Shown: in pieces, positions 11,651 to 22,335 of the stretch
How positions within the stretch are numbered: position 1 is the first letter of the stretch
Layout: every line of letters begins with the position of its first letter
Assembly: GCA_023333565.1 (NCBI GenBank)
Contig: JAJKFH010004053.1
Span: 124,001-188,000, forward strand
Direction of reading: 5' to 3'
DNA length: 64,000 nt
Source: Puffinus mauretanicus
Lineage: Eukaryota; Chordata; Aves; Procellariiformes; Procellariidae
Notes under the pieces: generated by a model
Seen by the model: only the letters and a program-made list of their open reading frames with translations
The model's database searches: none
Told to the model about the DNA's origin: nothing
Position numbers and translations under genes: made by a program

Positions 11651-12962
11651 CTGTGGGAGGAGAAGTAAATGTTAAATGATATCTCTAAAGTGCGGCTTCT
11701 GTTTTGTTAACTTACAAATACGTCTTGATAAGTTTAATATATGACTTATAATAAGGTTCTGCTTTGAGACCAGGAGATCTGTCTTCCTCTAGATGACCTC
11801 CAGGTGAAGTTATTTCACCTCCCGTGGATGCCTCTGTTTTCCCATCTGTGCAACAGGGATAGTATATTTTCAAAGTAGAGAAAAAGCTACACAGGCATAT
11901 ATTGTGCTTATTTTTCTAATAGGATATCCTCGTAAAGATTAAGAAAGTCTATGCTAAAATAGCATTAATGAGAAAACAATTGTTCCGTTTTAAGACACTA
12001 AATGCAACAAACTCCCTCTATGGTTTATAACAACTAATATTTGATGCTTAAAAAATGCTGCTACCAAAATATTAAAATATATATCATTTCCTAAAGTCCA
12101 CATGGCCTAAAACGCCACAGGAAAACACTATTTTGATGTATAAATTTCTGTACAAAGAAAAATAATTCCTACCGACATCCTCAGCATTCATCCCAAAACT
12201 GGAATGCTTTTCAGAAGTCACATTTGGTATCAGAGCAGCTGTACTAAGGTTAACCTAAGCACAAACTTCTGTAGCCCAGTAGCCAAATAATAATTTAATT
12301 TTTTTTTAATAACGCAAGTAACAATAACAAACTAAACAGTGTGAACATATATTGAGACAGAGTTTACCAAAATCCTTTCAAAAAGCCCAGCAAGTTAATA
12401 AGCAAATAAAATTACATTTAAAATATCACGAGAAAATAGGATTCGGTGTGAATGTGATTTTCTGTCTTTGGACCCATCTGCTGAAACCTGTGGAAGATAT
12501 AAGACATAAAAGGAGGGGGTAGATATGGGCAAGTGGAAGGTAGCTTGCTAAGCTTTCTTTCTGCTCCTGGCCCCATGCAGTACTGAGTTAACACTCAGCA
12601 GGTAATGTGTTTTCAGGGTCTCTATGCATCCCCAGCTGCCTATATATTGCAAGAATTTCACCGCTGTTTCTGTCACAGATTTTCTTTCTGGAAATCAAAG
12701 TCCTTAAAGACACAGTTCCCCACACCAGAAAGCACAGATGACGTACTTTTCTGAAACTGCAGTAAATGTCACTTAATGCACAATCAAGTTCTTCTAATGT
12801 TATGGGGTGCACAGTATTTGTATCGCCATGGTTTAAGTTACCACCTGTAAGCAAAGCTCTCTTGACGGATACCAGGCATACTATTAGGTTTCTCAATTAG
12901 GAAGTAACTTTTAACCTCAAATAAAAAGTATTAGCGTGTTTTATCCAGCAACAGACTAAAAG

Positions 12963-13014
12963 CAGCTGCTGCAGCAGCTGGAAAATAATTTGTAAACCTG
13001 CTCTAAAGCAGGTT
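12963..13014. promoter_or_regulatory. Palindrome pair with E-box-like cores
   Basis: Positions 12963-12980 are a perfect 18-bp palindrome, CAGCTGCTGCAGCAGCTG, with an E-box (CAGCTG) at each end. Fourteen bases later, 12995-13014 is a perfect 8-bp stem with a 4-nt loop (AACCTGCT, ctaa, AGCAGGTT). Both are 1.3 kb upstream of FGF14 exon 4. Two perfect inverted repeats with related CTGCT cores this close together suggest a bHLH-type binding cluster, but that is inference. Confidence 0.4.
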
Positions 13015-15501
13015 GCTTTGTCTCTGTGAGCAAGTACACTTGGTGTCTATAGGTCACACTCATTTACAGGATGCAAAAAATATATTCTGATGTATGCAAT
13101 GGCCATCTTTTTATGCTACCACTTCTTTATGTTTATATACACATGCAGAAATACAAATACAGTCTGTACTAGAGGCACTGAAAACTAATGACAAGAAATA
13201 CCTTAACTGCACCTTCTCCTTTGCCACGGGGCCTTTTCTCTCTCTGTTCCAAACCTTTAAGACATCTGTTGTTTGTGTTACTCTCCTTTCTCCTCCACTG
13301 ATTTCAAATCACAGTAGGGCTCAAGGAGACTCAAAATAAATCCAGAAGGCAGGGTGGCATGCTAGAGGGAATGCCTGTTAAAGCCTAGCACAAGCATTTA
13401 CATGCGAGTCATGTTCCTTGGCTGTTGAAACAGCAGATGCTAATCAGGAAATGCCTACACAGCTCTCCTTATTACCTGCTTCACTGCAAATGCTACCCCC
13501 TGTGTTCCCCACTAAGTTTTACTTCCTTGTAAAGCTCAATTACCATAAACACTACTTCTTAGCCAATACCCACTTTTTGCTATAAACAAAAGCTCTTTGC
13601 CGTTCCATGCTCCTCCGTACTAGAGACGGTTGGCTGCTCGTAAACGCTATTTGTGTGTTTTCCCAAACAATATCCGTTAGCATACTGAAACAAGATTCCT
13701 TCAAATCATATCCCACCTCTGAATCAGACCCGGCTCTTTCTCCTTTCTTTTGCATGTACAATAGTGTTTCTGACAGTGCACAGCATATGAAGCGGTAAGT
13801 CAAAAAAGTGGATGATGTCAACGCATTTACTTGGCTACTCCTAGATGCAGACTGATAGACTGGACAAACGGGCATCACTACTATTTTTTAGTTATGTAAA
13901 GCATGGTAAAAGACTAAAGTAATAGTCTGCTGATTTTTTTTTGCATACGAGGAAGAGCCAAACCTCAATACTGTATTCTGCCAAAAGCACTGCAGCTATC
14001 CTACTCCGGATATCTGGGTAGTGTAACAGCTTTGGATAGCTTTGCATTCACTCAGTATATTAGGATGCAATTCTGCCTGGGATAAACTCTCAGTCAAAAG
14101 GTCACTTAAATGTATGTTACATTAAAGCAGGCTAATAGTTCCACCTTTGTGGAGAGTATTCATGAATGAAAATTAGACACCTGACGATGACTATGCTGAA
14201 CTGCAGCCACCAGTTCCTTTGAGGAAAGAATCACTCAGAAACGGACTTCTGAAATGGGCACCTTCCCTGCGGCTCAGGTGGAAACTGAATATTTCTAAGT
14301 TAAGAGTAATATCTAAAACCTTGCCTTAGATACAATCTCAGCTGGCTGAAAAGCTGTAAGCACCTATATTTTCTCCAGTAAAGCACCTGTGACACCTACA
14401 ATGCCGTTTCTGCATGTACCTAGGCCAAATCTAGATCTGTATACCTAAGACTCAACCCAGTAATAACTGTGAGAAAATGACTAATGTGCTAACAGCACTG
14501 ACTTTAAAAAAAATAATCCACAGCCGACCTTATGCAAGTCCATTGCTGGAGGGAAAGGAAGTACAATGGCATTTTATAAGAGAAACTCAATGGTGAGGGC
14601 ACTCCTCCAGGCCACCTGCCTATCTGTATCCAGCCTGAAGGAATCCAAATCTGCATCTGGCTGACGTGAATCATTTAGATCTTCCCTGCAAGAATGACTG
14701 TTTGGGTTTTGATCCCAGGACAGTCTTTACATTTTGTATTAGGAAGTGAATGAATAAATTGCAAAACCAGACATGACTTGCAAACACGAACTTGTAGTGA
14801 GGATTTCTCTTCCAACGTCAGTGCCGAGATTTAACCTGTAGTCTTATATAAAAGGTGGTTTTCTCCTGTCAAAGCAACATTTGAAAAATAAAGTATATAC
14901 CTGCTGCCAATTTCCAAAACCCCAGGAGTGGGTTTTGGCTGTAAACTGCAATCTGATACAGCTTCCTGGGTCCTAGAGAAGTAAAGGATGTATTAAAAAT
15001 TGCACCTTGCTGAGAAGAATTTTCACTTGGATATTTTTGCCAGCTTCCCATCAAGCTTTTGCTTGATGTGAGTCCTATTTGGAGTTGTTTTAATTCTCCT
15101 GGTTGCTTTAGTGCTAGTAAGTATCACAGCACACAGGTTGTGGGTTCAACCTCTTGGAATCAAAAAGTTCTGTCATTGGGAAGTTCTTAGTTTTGGGGTC
15201 CCCACCAGTGTTGCCAAAACTCAGCATTGTAGTATTACATCATAATAGTGGAGCCTTAGCTCATGGAGTCATGTGGTGGAATCTACTTTCATTTAAGAAA
15301 AAAACACAAATTAAATAAGGAAAAAAGAGCCATTATCCACCTCTTAAACTTAGGAGTGCCTGAATGAAGGAGCTCAGGTTACCTGTGTTGTCAACATGGA
15401 GATACAAGGATTGTTGGAAAGCAATTCAGGTGACAACTGAGATTAATTCCCTACCAAGTAATGTCTTTCTGTCAATCAGAGGCAGAAGTTTGACATTATT
15501 T

Positions 15502-15573
15502 ACGGTTGGACTTGATGATCTTAAAGGACTTTTCCAACCTAAATGATTCTATGATTCTAAATGATTCTATGAT
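15502..15573 (+). mobile_element. CR1 LINE 3' tail fragment
   Basis: A severely 5'-truncated CR1. Only the terminal 3' UTR motif (ggttggacttgatgatctta, then aaggacttttccaacct) and about three tail units of the ATGATTCT type remain. No coding sequence is present. Confidence 0.85.
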
Positions 15574-15856
15574 GAAGCTAGGCCTCCATGCTAATCAATA
15601 ATATGGCACACTAGCAAAAGGCTATAGTTCAAAATCAAAGTACAGCAAACTTTACTGTCCCGCAAGTCACTGAGTAAATGAAAATATCTGAATGAGTTAT
15701 CAGTGTAACTTCCAATTGCTGGGCTTTCACAATTTAGTCTGTTCAGTTTAGCTAACTTTAATGAAGTTGCACATATCCATTTGTAGCCATGGTCTTTCAC
15801 TTAAAATAATCCCCACGAAACATGGAGTTTTTCTACTACAGCTCTCAGAAACAAGA

Positions 15857-15880
15857 ATCTTGTCCACATATGGACAAGAT
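15857..15880. repeat. Perfect 10-bp stem inverted repeat
   Basis: The arms ATCTTGTCCA (15857-15866) and TGGACAAGAT (15871-15880) are exact reverse complements around the 4-nt loop cata. Isolated in the intron, about 785 bp from the LTR. Function unknown. Confidence 0.8.
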
Positions 15881-16664
15881 ACCTATGCTGCGAACCACAG
15901 AGTTGCAAAGTAGAACCTAGCATGACAACACAGCTAGCCATAGAGCTTCTAGATATTGTTTTAAAATTGCATGAACTCCTGCAATTTTTAACTATACCTC
16001 TGTTCAGTAACTCAATCAACAATGAACTGTCAGGGCTGAACAAAAAGTAACCTTCCACCACACACTATGAGGGAGAGCGTAAGACCACGGCTCTACCATC
16101 ATCATCAAAACAGGCAGATCCAAGGACAAGGACTCCTACAAAAGTTGCCTACCTTCTACTCCTGACCCTTCAAGCCTCTATAAATTTGCTTTTTATTCTG
16201 AAATATAGGAAAGGACAGTATTGTTCTAGTTACAGCTCACAGAAGTGATGTAGCTAGCAGTCAGCCTCTTGAATTGTAGCCAGCAGCAAATAAGGCAGCA
16301 GTGGATTCCCCTGGACATGGGCACAACAGGACTTGTTCATTACACCAGGTAGCAAAAGCGCAGCTGCAGGGTGAACTAGCTACAGCTTCTCCACGGTGCC
16401 AAGCAGAAAACACAACTGCAAGACAAACTCAAAGAGATTGCCAGGTGAGAAACAGCCAGTCTAATCAAGCAGAGTAAAAAACCTGATTACTGGTCCTTTT
16501 CAGAACTCAAGACCAGTTGAAAATTATCCTGGTTTAATATTATTTATTATTTGTACTTAGAAGTCCAGTTCATGGAATAGGACCTCAGTGCTTTAGAAGT
16601 ACAGACCAAGTGGAGTCTGCCTGATGTGAACACCTTTCAATCCAAATAAAGCTTGATACAGGAT

Positions 16665-17182
16665 TGTCGTGGTTTAACCTGGCGGGCAGCCAAATACCCC
16701 GCAGCCGCTCGCTCACTCCCCTCCCCCCCCGGGGTGGGACAGGGAGAGAATCGGAAGGGTAAGAGTGAGAAAAACTCATGGGTTGAGATAAAGACAGTTT
16801 AATAGAACAGAAGAGGGAAAATAATAATAATAATAATAGAATATATAAAATGAGTGATGCACAATGGAATTGCTCACCACCTGCGCTGACTGATAACCAA
16901 GTAGCGATCGCTACTTCCTGGAACATGTCTACCATTCATATACTGAGCATGACATCACATGGTATGGAATACCCCATTGGCCAGCTGGGCTGGCTGTCCT
17001 GACTATATTCCCTCCCATCTTGTGTACCTAGCTCAGTCGCTAGAGCACGGGAGCTGTCCTTGACTAGGAGGGCACTTAGCAACAACTGAAAACATCAGCA
17101 TGTTATCAACATTCTTCTCATACTAAATCCAAAACACAGCACTAGGAAGAAATTTAACCCTATCCCAGCTGAAACCAGGACA
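16665..17182 (-). mobile_element. Solo LTR of an avian endogenous retrovirus (copy A)
   Basis: This 518-bp element has inverted termini TGTCGTGGTTTAA and its near-complement GAAACCAGGACA. The flanks carry an imperfect 5-bp target duplication, AGGAT (16660-16664) and AGGGT (17183-17187). It aligns end to end by eye with the copy at 50214-50737 in the opposite orientation. Orientation is minus, based on the ATTAAA poly(A) signal (complement at 16798-16803) and the TATA-like region near 16940. It contains an internal (TAA)n run at 16821-16838 and an 18-bp palindrome. No gag, pol or env sequence adjoins it, so it is a recombined solo LTR. The 5-bp duplication fits class III (ERVL-like) elements. 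The apparent 116-residue frame at 16585-16935 is just LTR sequence. Confidence 0.93.
16899..16916. promoter_or_regulatory. 18-bp perfect palindrome in the U3 of LTR copy A
   Basis: AAGTAGCGATCGCTACTT is its own reverse complement. The equivalent site in the other LTR (50480-50497) keeps 17 of 18 bases. It lies downstream of the TATA-like box in sense orientation. The CRE-like octamer nearby reads TGACATCA (16950-16957) here, one base off the consensus. A dimeric factor site is inferred. Confidence 0.5.
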
Positions 17183-17910
17183 AGGGTATAAAAACCCCCA
17201 AAACATCCAAGCAATGATATCAGCATGCTAGTAGCTCGTTATTGAACATTTTTTGTAGGAATGATGACAAAGGATTTTTAAGGAGAGACTGAAGAAAGGA
17301 CAACACTAGCTCTGTGGGGGCTTATGGGAGACTTCTGCGAAGTGAGAAAAGCAGCACAGAGTCAGCACAAAGGTATTTTTGGGGTTAGAGGCTAGCAACA
17401 CAGGAATCAAAAGAAGGAAGTGACATTTTAATGGTGGGTAGAAAGGTTGGAAATGACTCATGAAGAAGGGCCTTAAAATTGAAGAGAAGCAGTCTGTGTT
17501 TAATGAGAAGGCACTCAAAAGAGAAGAGAAATACAGTTAAAATAATGAAGCTGGAAAATGAACTTTGTGGCAGACTTCTGAACAGAGATTGTGGGGGTGG
17601 CAGGAGGGGAGGATGCTGGAGTAATTGAGGTGTGAAATGATGAAATCCCAGAAAACAGCTGCAGTGGTGTAGAAGGGTAAAAGGCCATATCATAGACATA
17701 TTTATGCAGCAAGACCTGTAAGAGCTGGAGGCTTCACCTGCACATGAGAACTGCAAAATACCTATAGTGGTGTTTCTCTGACTTGCTGCACATTGAATTA
17801 GATGAGTCAGATTACCTCCTTACAGTATACCTATTTAGAATTGTTATAGAATCAAATAATTGTTTAGGTTGGAAAAGACTTTAAGGTCTGTTAACCTGCC
17901 AGGTCCATCA

Positions 17911-20900
17911 CTAAACCATGTCCCTAAGCACCACCACATCTACATGTTTTTTAAACACCTGCAGGGATGGTGACTCAACCTCTTCCCTGGGCAGCTTGTT
18001 CCAGTGCTTGACAACCCTTTCGGTGAAGAAATTTTTCCTAGTATCCAATCTAAACCGCTCCTGGCACAACTTGAGGCCATTTCCTCTCGTCCTATCGCTA
18101 GTTACTTGGGAGAAGAGACCAACACCCACCTCACTACAACCTCCTTTCAGGTAGTTGTAAAGCGTGATGAGGTCTCCCCTCAGCTTCCTCTTCTCCAGGC
18201 TAAACAACCCCAGTTCCCTCAGCCGCTCCTCATAAGACACGTTCTCCAGGCCCTTCACCAGCTTCGTTACTCTTCTTTGGACATGCTCCAGCACCTCAAT
18301 GTCTTTCTTGTAGGGAGGTCCCCAAAACCGAACACAGTATTTGAGGTGTGGCCTCACCAGTGCTGAGTACAGGGGCACGATCACTTCCCTACTCCTGCTG
18401 GCCACACTATTTCTGATACAGGCCAGGATGCTGTTGGCCTTCCTGGCCACCTGGGCACACTGCCGGCTCATGTTCAGCCGACTGTCAACCAGCACCCCCA
18501 GGTCCTTTTCCTCCGGGCAGCTTTCCAGCCACTCTTCCCCAAGCCTGTAGCATTGCCTGGGGTTGTTGTGGCCGAAGTGCAGGACCCGGCACTTGGCCTT
18601 GTTGAACCTCATACAGTTGGCCTCAGCCCATCGATCCAGCCTGCCCAGGTCCCTCTGCAGAGCCTTCCTACCCTCAAGCAGATCAACACTCCCACCCAAA
18701 TTGGTGTCATCTGCAAACTTACTGAGGGCGCACCTGATCCCCTCATCCAGATCATTGATAGATATTAAACAGAACTGGCCCCAATACCAAGCCCTGGGGA
18801 ACGCCGCTCATGACTGGCCTCCAACTGGATTTAACTCCGTTCACCACAACTCTTTGGGCTCAGATATCCAGCCAGTTTTTTACCCAGCGAAGAGTACGCT
18901 CATCCAAGCCATGAGCAGCCAGTTTCTCCAGGAGAATGCTGTGGGAAACGGTGTCAAAGGCTTTACTGAAGTCTGGGTAGACCACATCCACAGCCTTTCC
19001 CTCATCCACTAAGCAGGTTACCTTGTCATAGGAGATCAGGTTGGTCAAGCAGGACCTGCGTTTCATAAACCCATGCTGACTGGCCTGATCAGCTGGTTGT
19101 CCTGTATGTGCCGCGTGATGGCACTCAAGATAATCTGCTCCATAACCTTCCCTGGCTCCGAGGTCAGACTGACAGGCCTGTAGTTCCCTGGATCCTCCTT
19201 CCAGCCCTTCTTGTAGATGGGCGTCATATTTGCTAACTTCCAGTCAACTGGGACCTCCCCAGTTAGACAGGACTGCTGATAAATGATTGAAAGTGGCTTG
19301 GTGAGCACTTCCACCAGCTCCCTCAGTACCCTCAGGTGGATCCCATCCAGCCCCATAGACTTGTGTGTGTCTAAGTGGTGTAGCAGGTCATTAACTGCTT
19401 CCCCTTGGATTATGGGGCCTTCATTCTGCTCCCCATCCCTGTCTTCCAGCTCATGGGGCTGGGTACCTGGAGAACAACTGGCTTTACTATTAAAGACTGA
19501 GGCAAAGAAGGCATTAAGTACCTCAGCCTTTTCCTCATCCTTTGTCACTATGTTTCCCCCCACATCCAATAAAGGATGGAGATTCTCCTTAGCCCTCCTT
19601 TTGTTGCTAATGTATTTATAGAAACTTTTTTAATTGTCTTTTATGGCAGTAGCCAGATTAAGTTCTAGTCGGGCTTTGGCCCTTCTAATTTTCTCCCTGC
19701 ATAACCTCACGACATCTTTGTAGTCCTCCTGTGTTGCCTGCCCCTTCTTCCAAAGGTCATAAACTCTCCTTTTTTTCCTGAGTTCCAGCCAAGCTCTCAG
19801 TTCAGCCAGGCCGGTCTTCTTCCCTGCCAGCTTGTCTTTTGGCACATGGGGACGGCCTGCTCCTGTGCCCTTCAGATTTCTTTCTTAAAGAATGTCCACC
19901 CTTCCTGGACTCCTTTGCCCTTCAGGACTGCCTCCCAAGGGACTCTGTCAACCAGTCTCCTAAACAGGCCAAAGTCTGCCCTCCAGAAGTCCAAGGTAGC
20001 AGTTCTGCTGACCCCCCTCCTTACTTCTCCAAGAATCGAAAACACTATCATTTTGTGATCCCTATGCCCAAGACGGCTTCCAACCACCACATCACCCACA
20101 AGTCCTTCTCTGTTCGCAAACAACAGGACAGCAGGACGCCTTCCCTAGTTGGCTCACTCACCAGCTGTGTCAGGAAGTTTTCTTCCACACACTCTAGGAA
20201 CCTCTTTGACTGTTTCCTATCCGCTGTATTGTATTTCCAGCAGACATTTGGTAAGTTGAAGTCCCCCACGAGAACAAGGGCTAGTGACTGTGAGACTTCT
20301 CCCAGCTGCATATAGAATATTTCGTCTGCCTCTTCATCCTGGTTGGATGGTCTATAACAGACTCCCACCATGATATCTGCCAACAAGGCATTCTTACCCA
20401 TAAACAGTCAACCCTATCATCACCATCATTAAGCTCTAGACAATCAAAACGCTCCCTAACATACAGGGCTACCCCACCACCTCTCCTTCCTTGCCTATCC
20501 CTTCTGCAGAGTTTATAGCCATCCATTGCAGCACTCCAGTTGTGCGAGTCATGCCACCATGTTTCTGTGATTGCAACTATATCATAGCTTTCCTGCTGCA
20601 CAACGGCTTCCAGCTCCTCCTGTTTGTTGCCCATGCTGCGTGCATTGGTGTAAATGCACCTCAGCTGGGCTATTGATCCTGCCACCTTTTTGGGGGCAGA
20701 AGCCCTAATTCCTATGTGACCGTTCTCAGGCACCTCCATGGTTTCTAACACATCAATAACCCTTGTGTTTTTGCTACCGCATGGATCTCCATCCCCTACC
20801 TCCATTGAGATGGCAGACCAAAGGACCTCGCTAGCACACCGTCCCTCAAACATTGGGGTGCCACCCCCAGGCTTATCTCTAGCGAGCCTGGTTTTATCCC

Positions 20901-20913
20901 TTTCACCCCTCAA
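17911..20913 (-). pseudogene. CR1 ORF2 remnant (endonuclease-reverse transcriptase)
   Basis: The frame opens just after the ORF1 stop. Domain order: AP-like endonuclease (TNARSMGNKQEELEAVV, AITETWW, RRGGGVALYVRE, VGDFNLP, then RDHKM where the usual SDH reads RDH); a basic linker (REKIRRAKARLEL); then reverse transcriptase ([22 protein letters not shown], motif A with PDFSKAFDTVSH, and FADD at about 18707-18718). The C-terminus ([34 protein letters not shown]) ends at TAG 17911-17913. Breaks I can see: frameshifts near 20400, 20125, 19850, 19080 and 18775; in-frame stops at about 19872 and 19630; and a TGA after WLDI at about 18860. The last fits CpG decay of an arginine codon. The mutated SDH motif would also impair the endonuclease. 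It cannot encode a working protein. Confidence 0.93.
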
Positions 20914-20915
20914 AT

Positions 20916-21860
20916 CTAGTTTAAAGCTCTTTCAATGAGCCCTGCTAACCCCTGTTCAAAGATCCTTTTCCCCCTTTGAGACAGGTGTACCCCGTCTGTC
21001 GCCAGCAGGCCTGGTGTCATGTAGACTGACCCATGATCAAAAAACCCAAAATTCTGTTGATGACACCAGGCTCGGAGCCAGGTATTGATCTGCTGGCTCC
21101 TCCTGTTTCTTCCCTCATCATTCCCTGCAACTGGAAGGATAGAGGTGACCACTACTTGTGCTCCTGATCCCTTAACCAGTTGTCCCAAGGCCCTGAAGTC
21201 TCTCTTGATTGCCCTCGGGCTTCTTCATTGCTGCCTACCTGAAAAATCAATAATGGATAATAATCTGAGGGCCGTACCAGGGTAGGAAGCTTTCTCTTCA
21301 CATCTTTAACCTGGGCCCCACGGAGGCAGCACGCTTCCCTAAGAAGTGGGTCCGGTCTGCATATTGGGCCTTCTGTTCCCTTCAGAAGGGAGTCTCCTAT
21401 GACAACGGCCCGTCTTTTTTTCTTTATGGACGGAGGGCCTAGGCCGACTTAACCTCGGCGACAGCTCCACGCTAGATGAACCATCGTCCTCGTCGTTGTT
21501 CGGTTCCACTTGCAGAGCCTCACACCTATCATGCAAGGGCACCGGGGAAGGTGGGGCAGTCACAGAGGAGACGCGCCTGCTGCGCCCGGCAGGAACCTGT
21601 CGCCATTGCCTCCATCCCTTAAGTCCCGCGTTCAGCCAGGCGGAGAGAGGATAGGGAATCCTCCGCGCAATGCGTCCTGCCTGCCTGTTGGGCCTGTCTC
21701 AGGGAAGGCAGGGTGCCATTCCAGCAATATCTTTCTCTCTTGCTTTCCCTGACGCTCCTCAACCTACTCTCCTCCTCCCGGAGCTCTGTCACTAAGCGGA
21801 GGGGTTCCCCTGCCTGGGCGCACCTCCCGCAGGTGCGCTCCCTGCTGCCCTCCCGGCCTG
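20916..21860 (-). pseudogene. CR1 ORF1 remnant with esterase (SGNH-type) domain
   Basis: The N-terminal part shows a CxxC pair (CGRC, about 21820-21834) followed by a Leu/Glu/Arg-rich helical stretch (GEPLRLVTELREEESRLRS), the usual CR1 ORF1 layout. Further on is an esterase-like module: block I with AVVIGDSLL (about 21390-21415), a VGSNE stretch (about 21235-21250) resembling block III, VVVTSILPVAGND, and block V with TDGVHLSQRGKR (about 20970-21002) carrying the Asp and His expected of the catalytic pair. The ORF ends in TAG at 20916-20918. Two frameshifts break it: one in a T7 run on the + strand (21415-21421), just before block I, and one near 21220, between the block III-like motif and the rest. 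Esterase domains in CR1 ORF1 are established in the literature. This copy is decayed, but the catalytic Ser, Asp and His are still visible. Confidence 0.85.
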
Positions 21861-22335
21861 GCCTAAGAGCCGGGCGCAGCCGCAGCCTGGCACCTGGGTG
21901 GCAGCGGGGTCCCGCCGGAGCTCTCTCTGGGCGGCTGCGTCACTCGAGGTGGGTGCAGAGCTCAGACAGGCCGTGGCTTTCTGCCGGCTGGGTACCATTG
22001 CTCCCTTCCTGCACGCCCTGCCGCACAAACCGCCGCGCAAACTGCCGCGCCACGCCCTGTTTGCCCACCCTGTTGGCGGCGCTCCTGGTCGCCAGCGCTC
22101 CCCAGGGGCTTCTTTTATACGTGGGGGGGTTTGGTCGCCGTTGCTCCTGCCCCCCCCCGGGTGCCCTAAGCCGCTGTGGGGCGAGCTGCGGGCTGCTGGT
22201 GGCTCTCTCGGCTCCCCCGAGGTTCCTCCGGTTCGGGACCCCCCCCGTGCACCGCGCTACAGCGCACCGCTGCCGATCGTGCTGCTGCCACTCAAGCCGG
22301 CACCGGAGCTGCTCGCCTTGGCAAGCATTTGACAA
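21861..22335 (-). promoter_or_regulatory. CR1 5' region, CpG-rich (internal promoter candidate)
   Basis: A strongly GC- and CpG-rich block at the 5' end of the CR1, with short repeats of a CCGCGC/AAACTGC type at about 22030-22052. The LINE's own promoter would lie here. Several long open frames on both strands (for example 21713-22342 on +) arise from the composition and are not genes. The outer boundary carries a 17-nt near-palindrome, AGCATTTG-a-CAAATGCT (22324-22340). Confidence 0.6.

Larger units (their letters stand above)
17844..22335 (-). mobile_element. Near-full-length CR1 LINE (non-LTR retrotransposon), inactive
   Basis: About 4.5 kb on the minus strand, close to the full-length size I know for avian CR1, where nearly all copies are 5'-truncated. 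In transcription order it has a GC- and CpG-rich 5' region (about 21861-22335), ORF1 (about 20916-21860), ORF2 with endonuclease and reverse transcriptase (17911-20913), a 3' UTR of about 60 bp, and a single ATTCTATAA-type tail unit at about 17844. It is in the same orientation as FGF14. I see no target-site duplication, which is usual for CR1. Many frameshifts and stops in both ORFs make it non-autonomous. The 5' boundary is placed where the composition drops back to AT-rich, so it is uncertain by some tens of bases. Confidence 0.95.

Noticed and set aside
16585..16935. 116-residue open frame (-), similar to a 70-residue frame at 50516-50728 (+)
   Set aside because: The similarity is because both lie in copies of the same LTR; the frame has no retroviral protein features.
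18563..19012. 149-residue open frame (+)
   Set aside because: Antisense shadow of the CR1 reverse transcriptase region.
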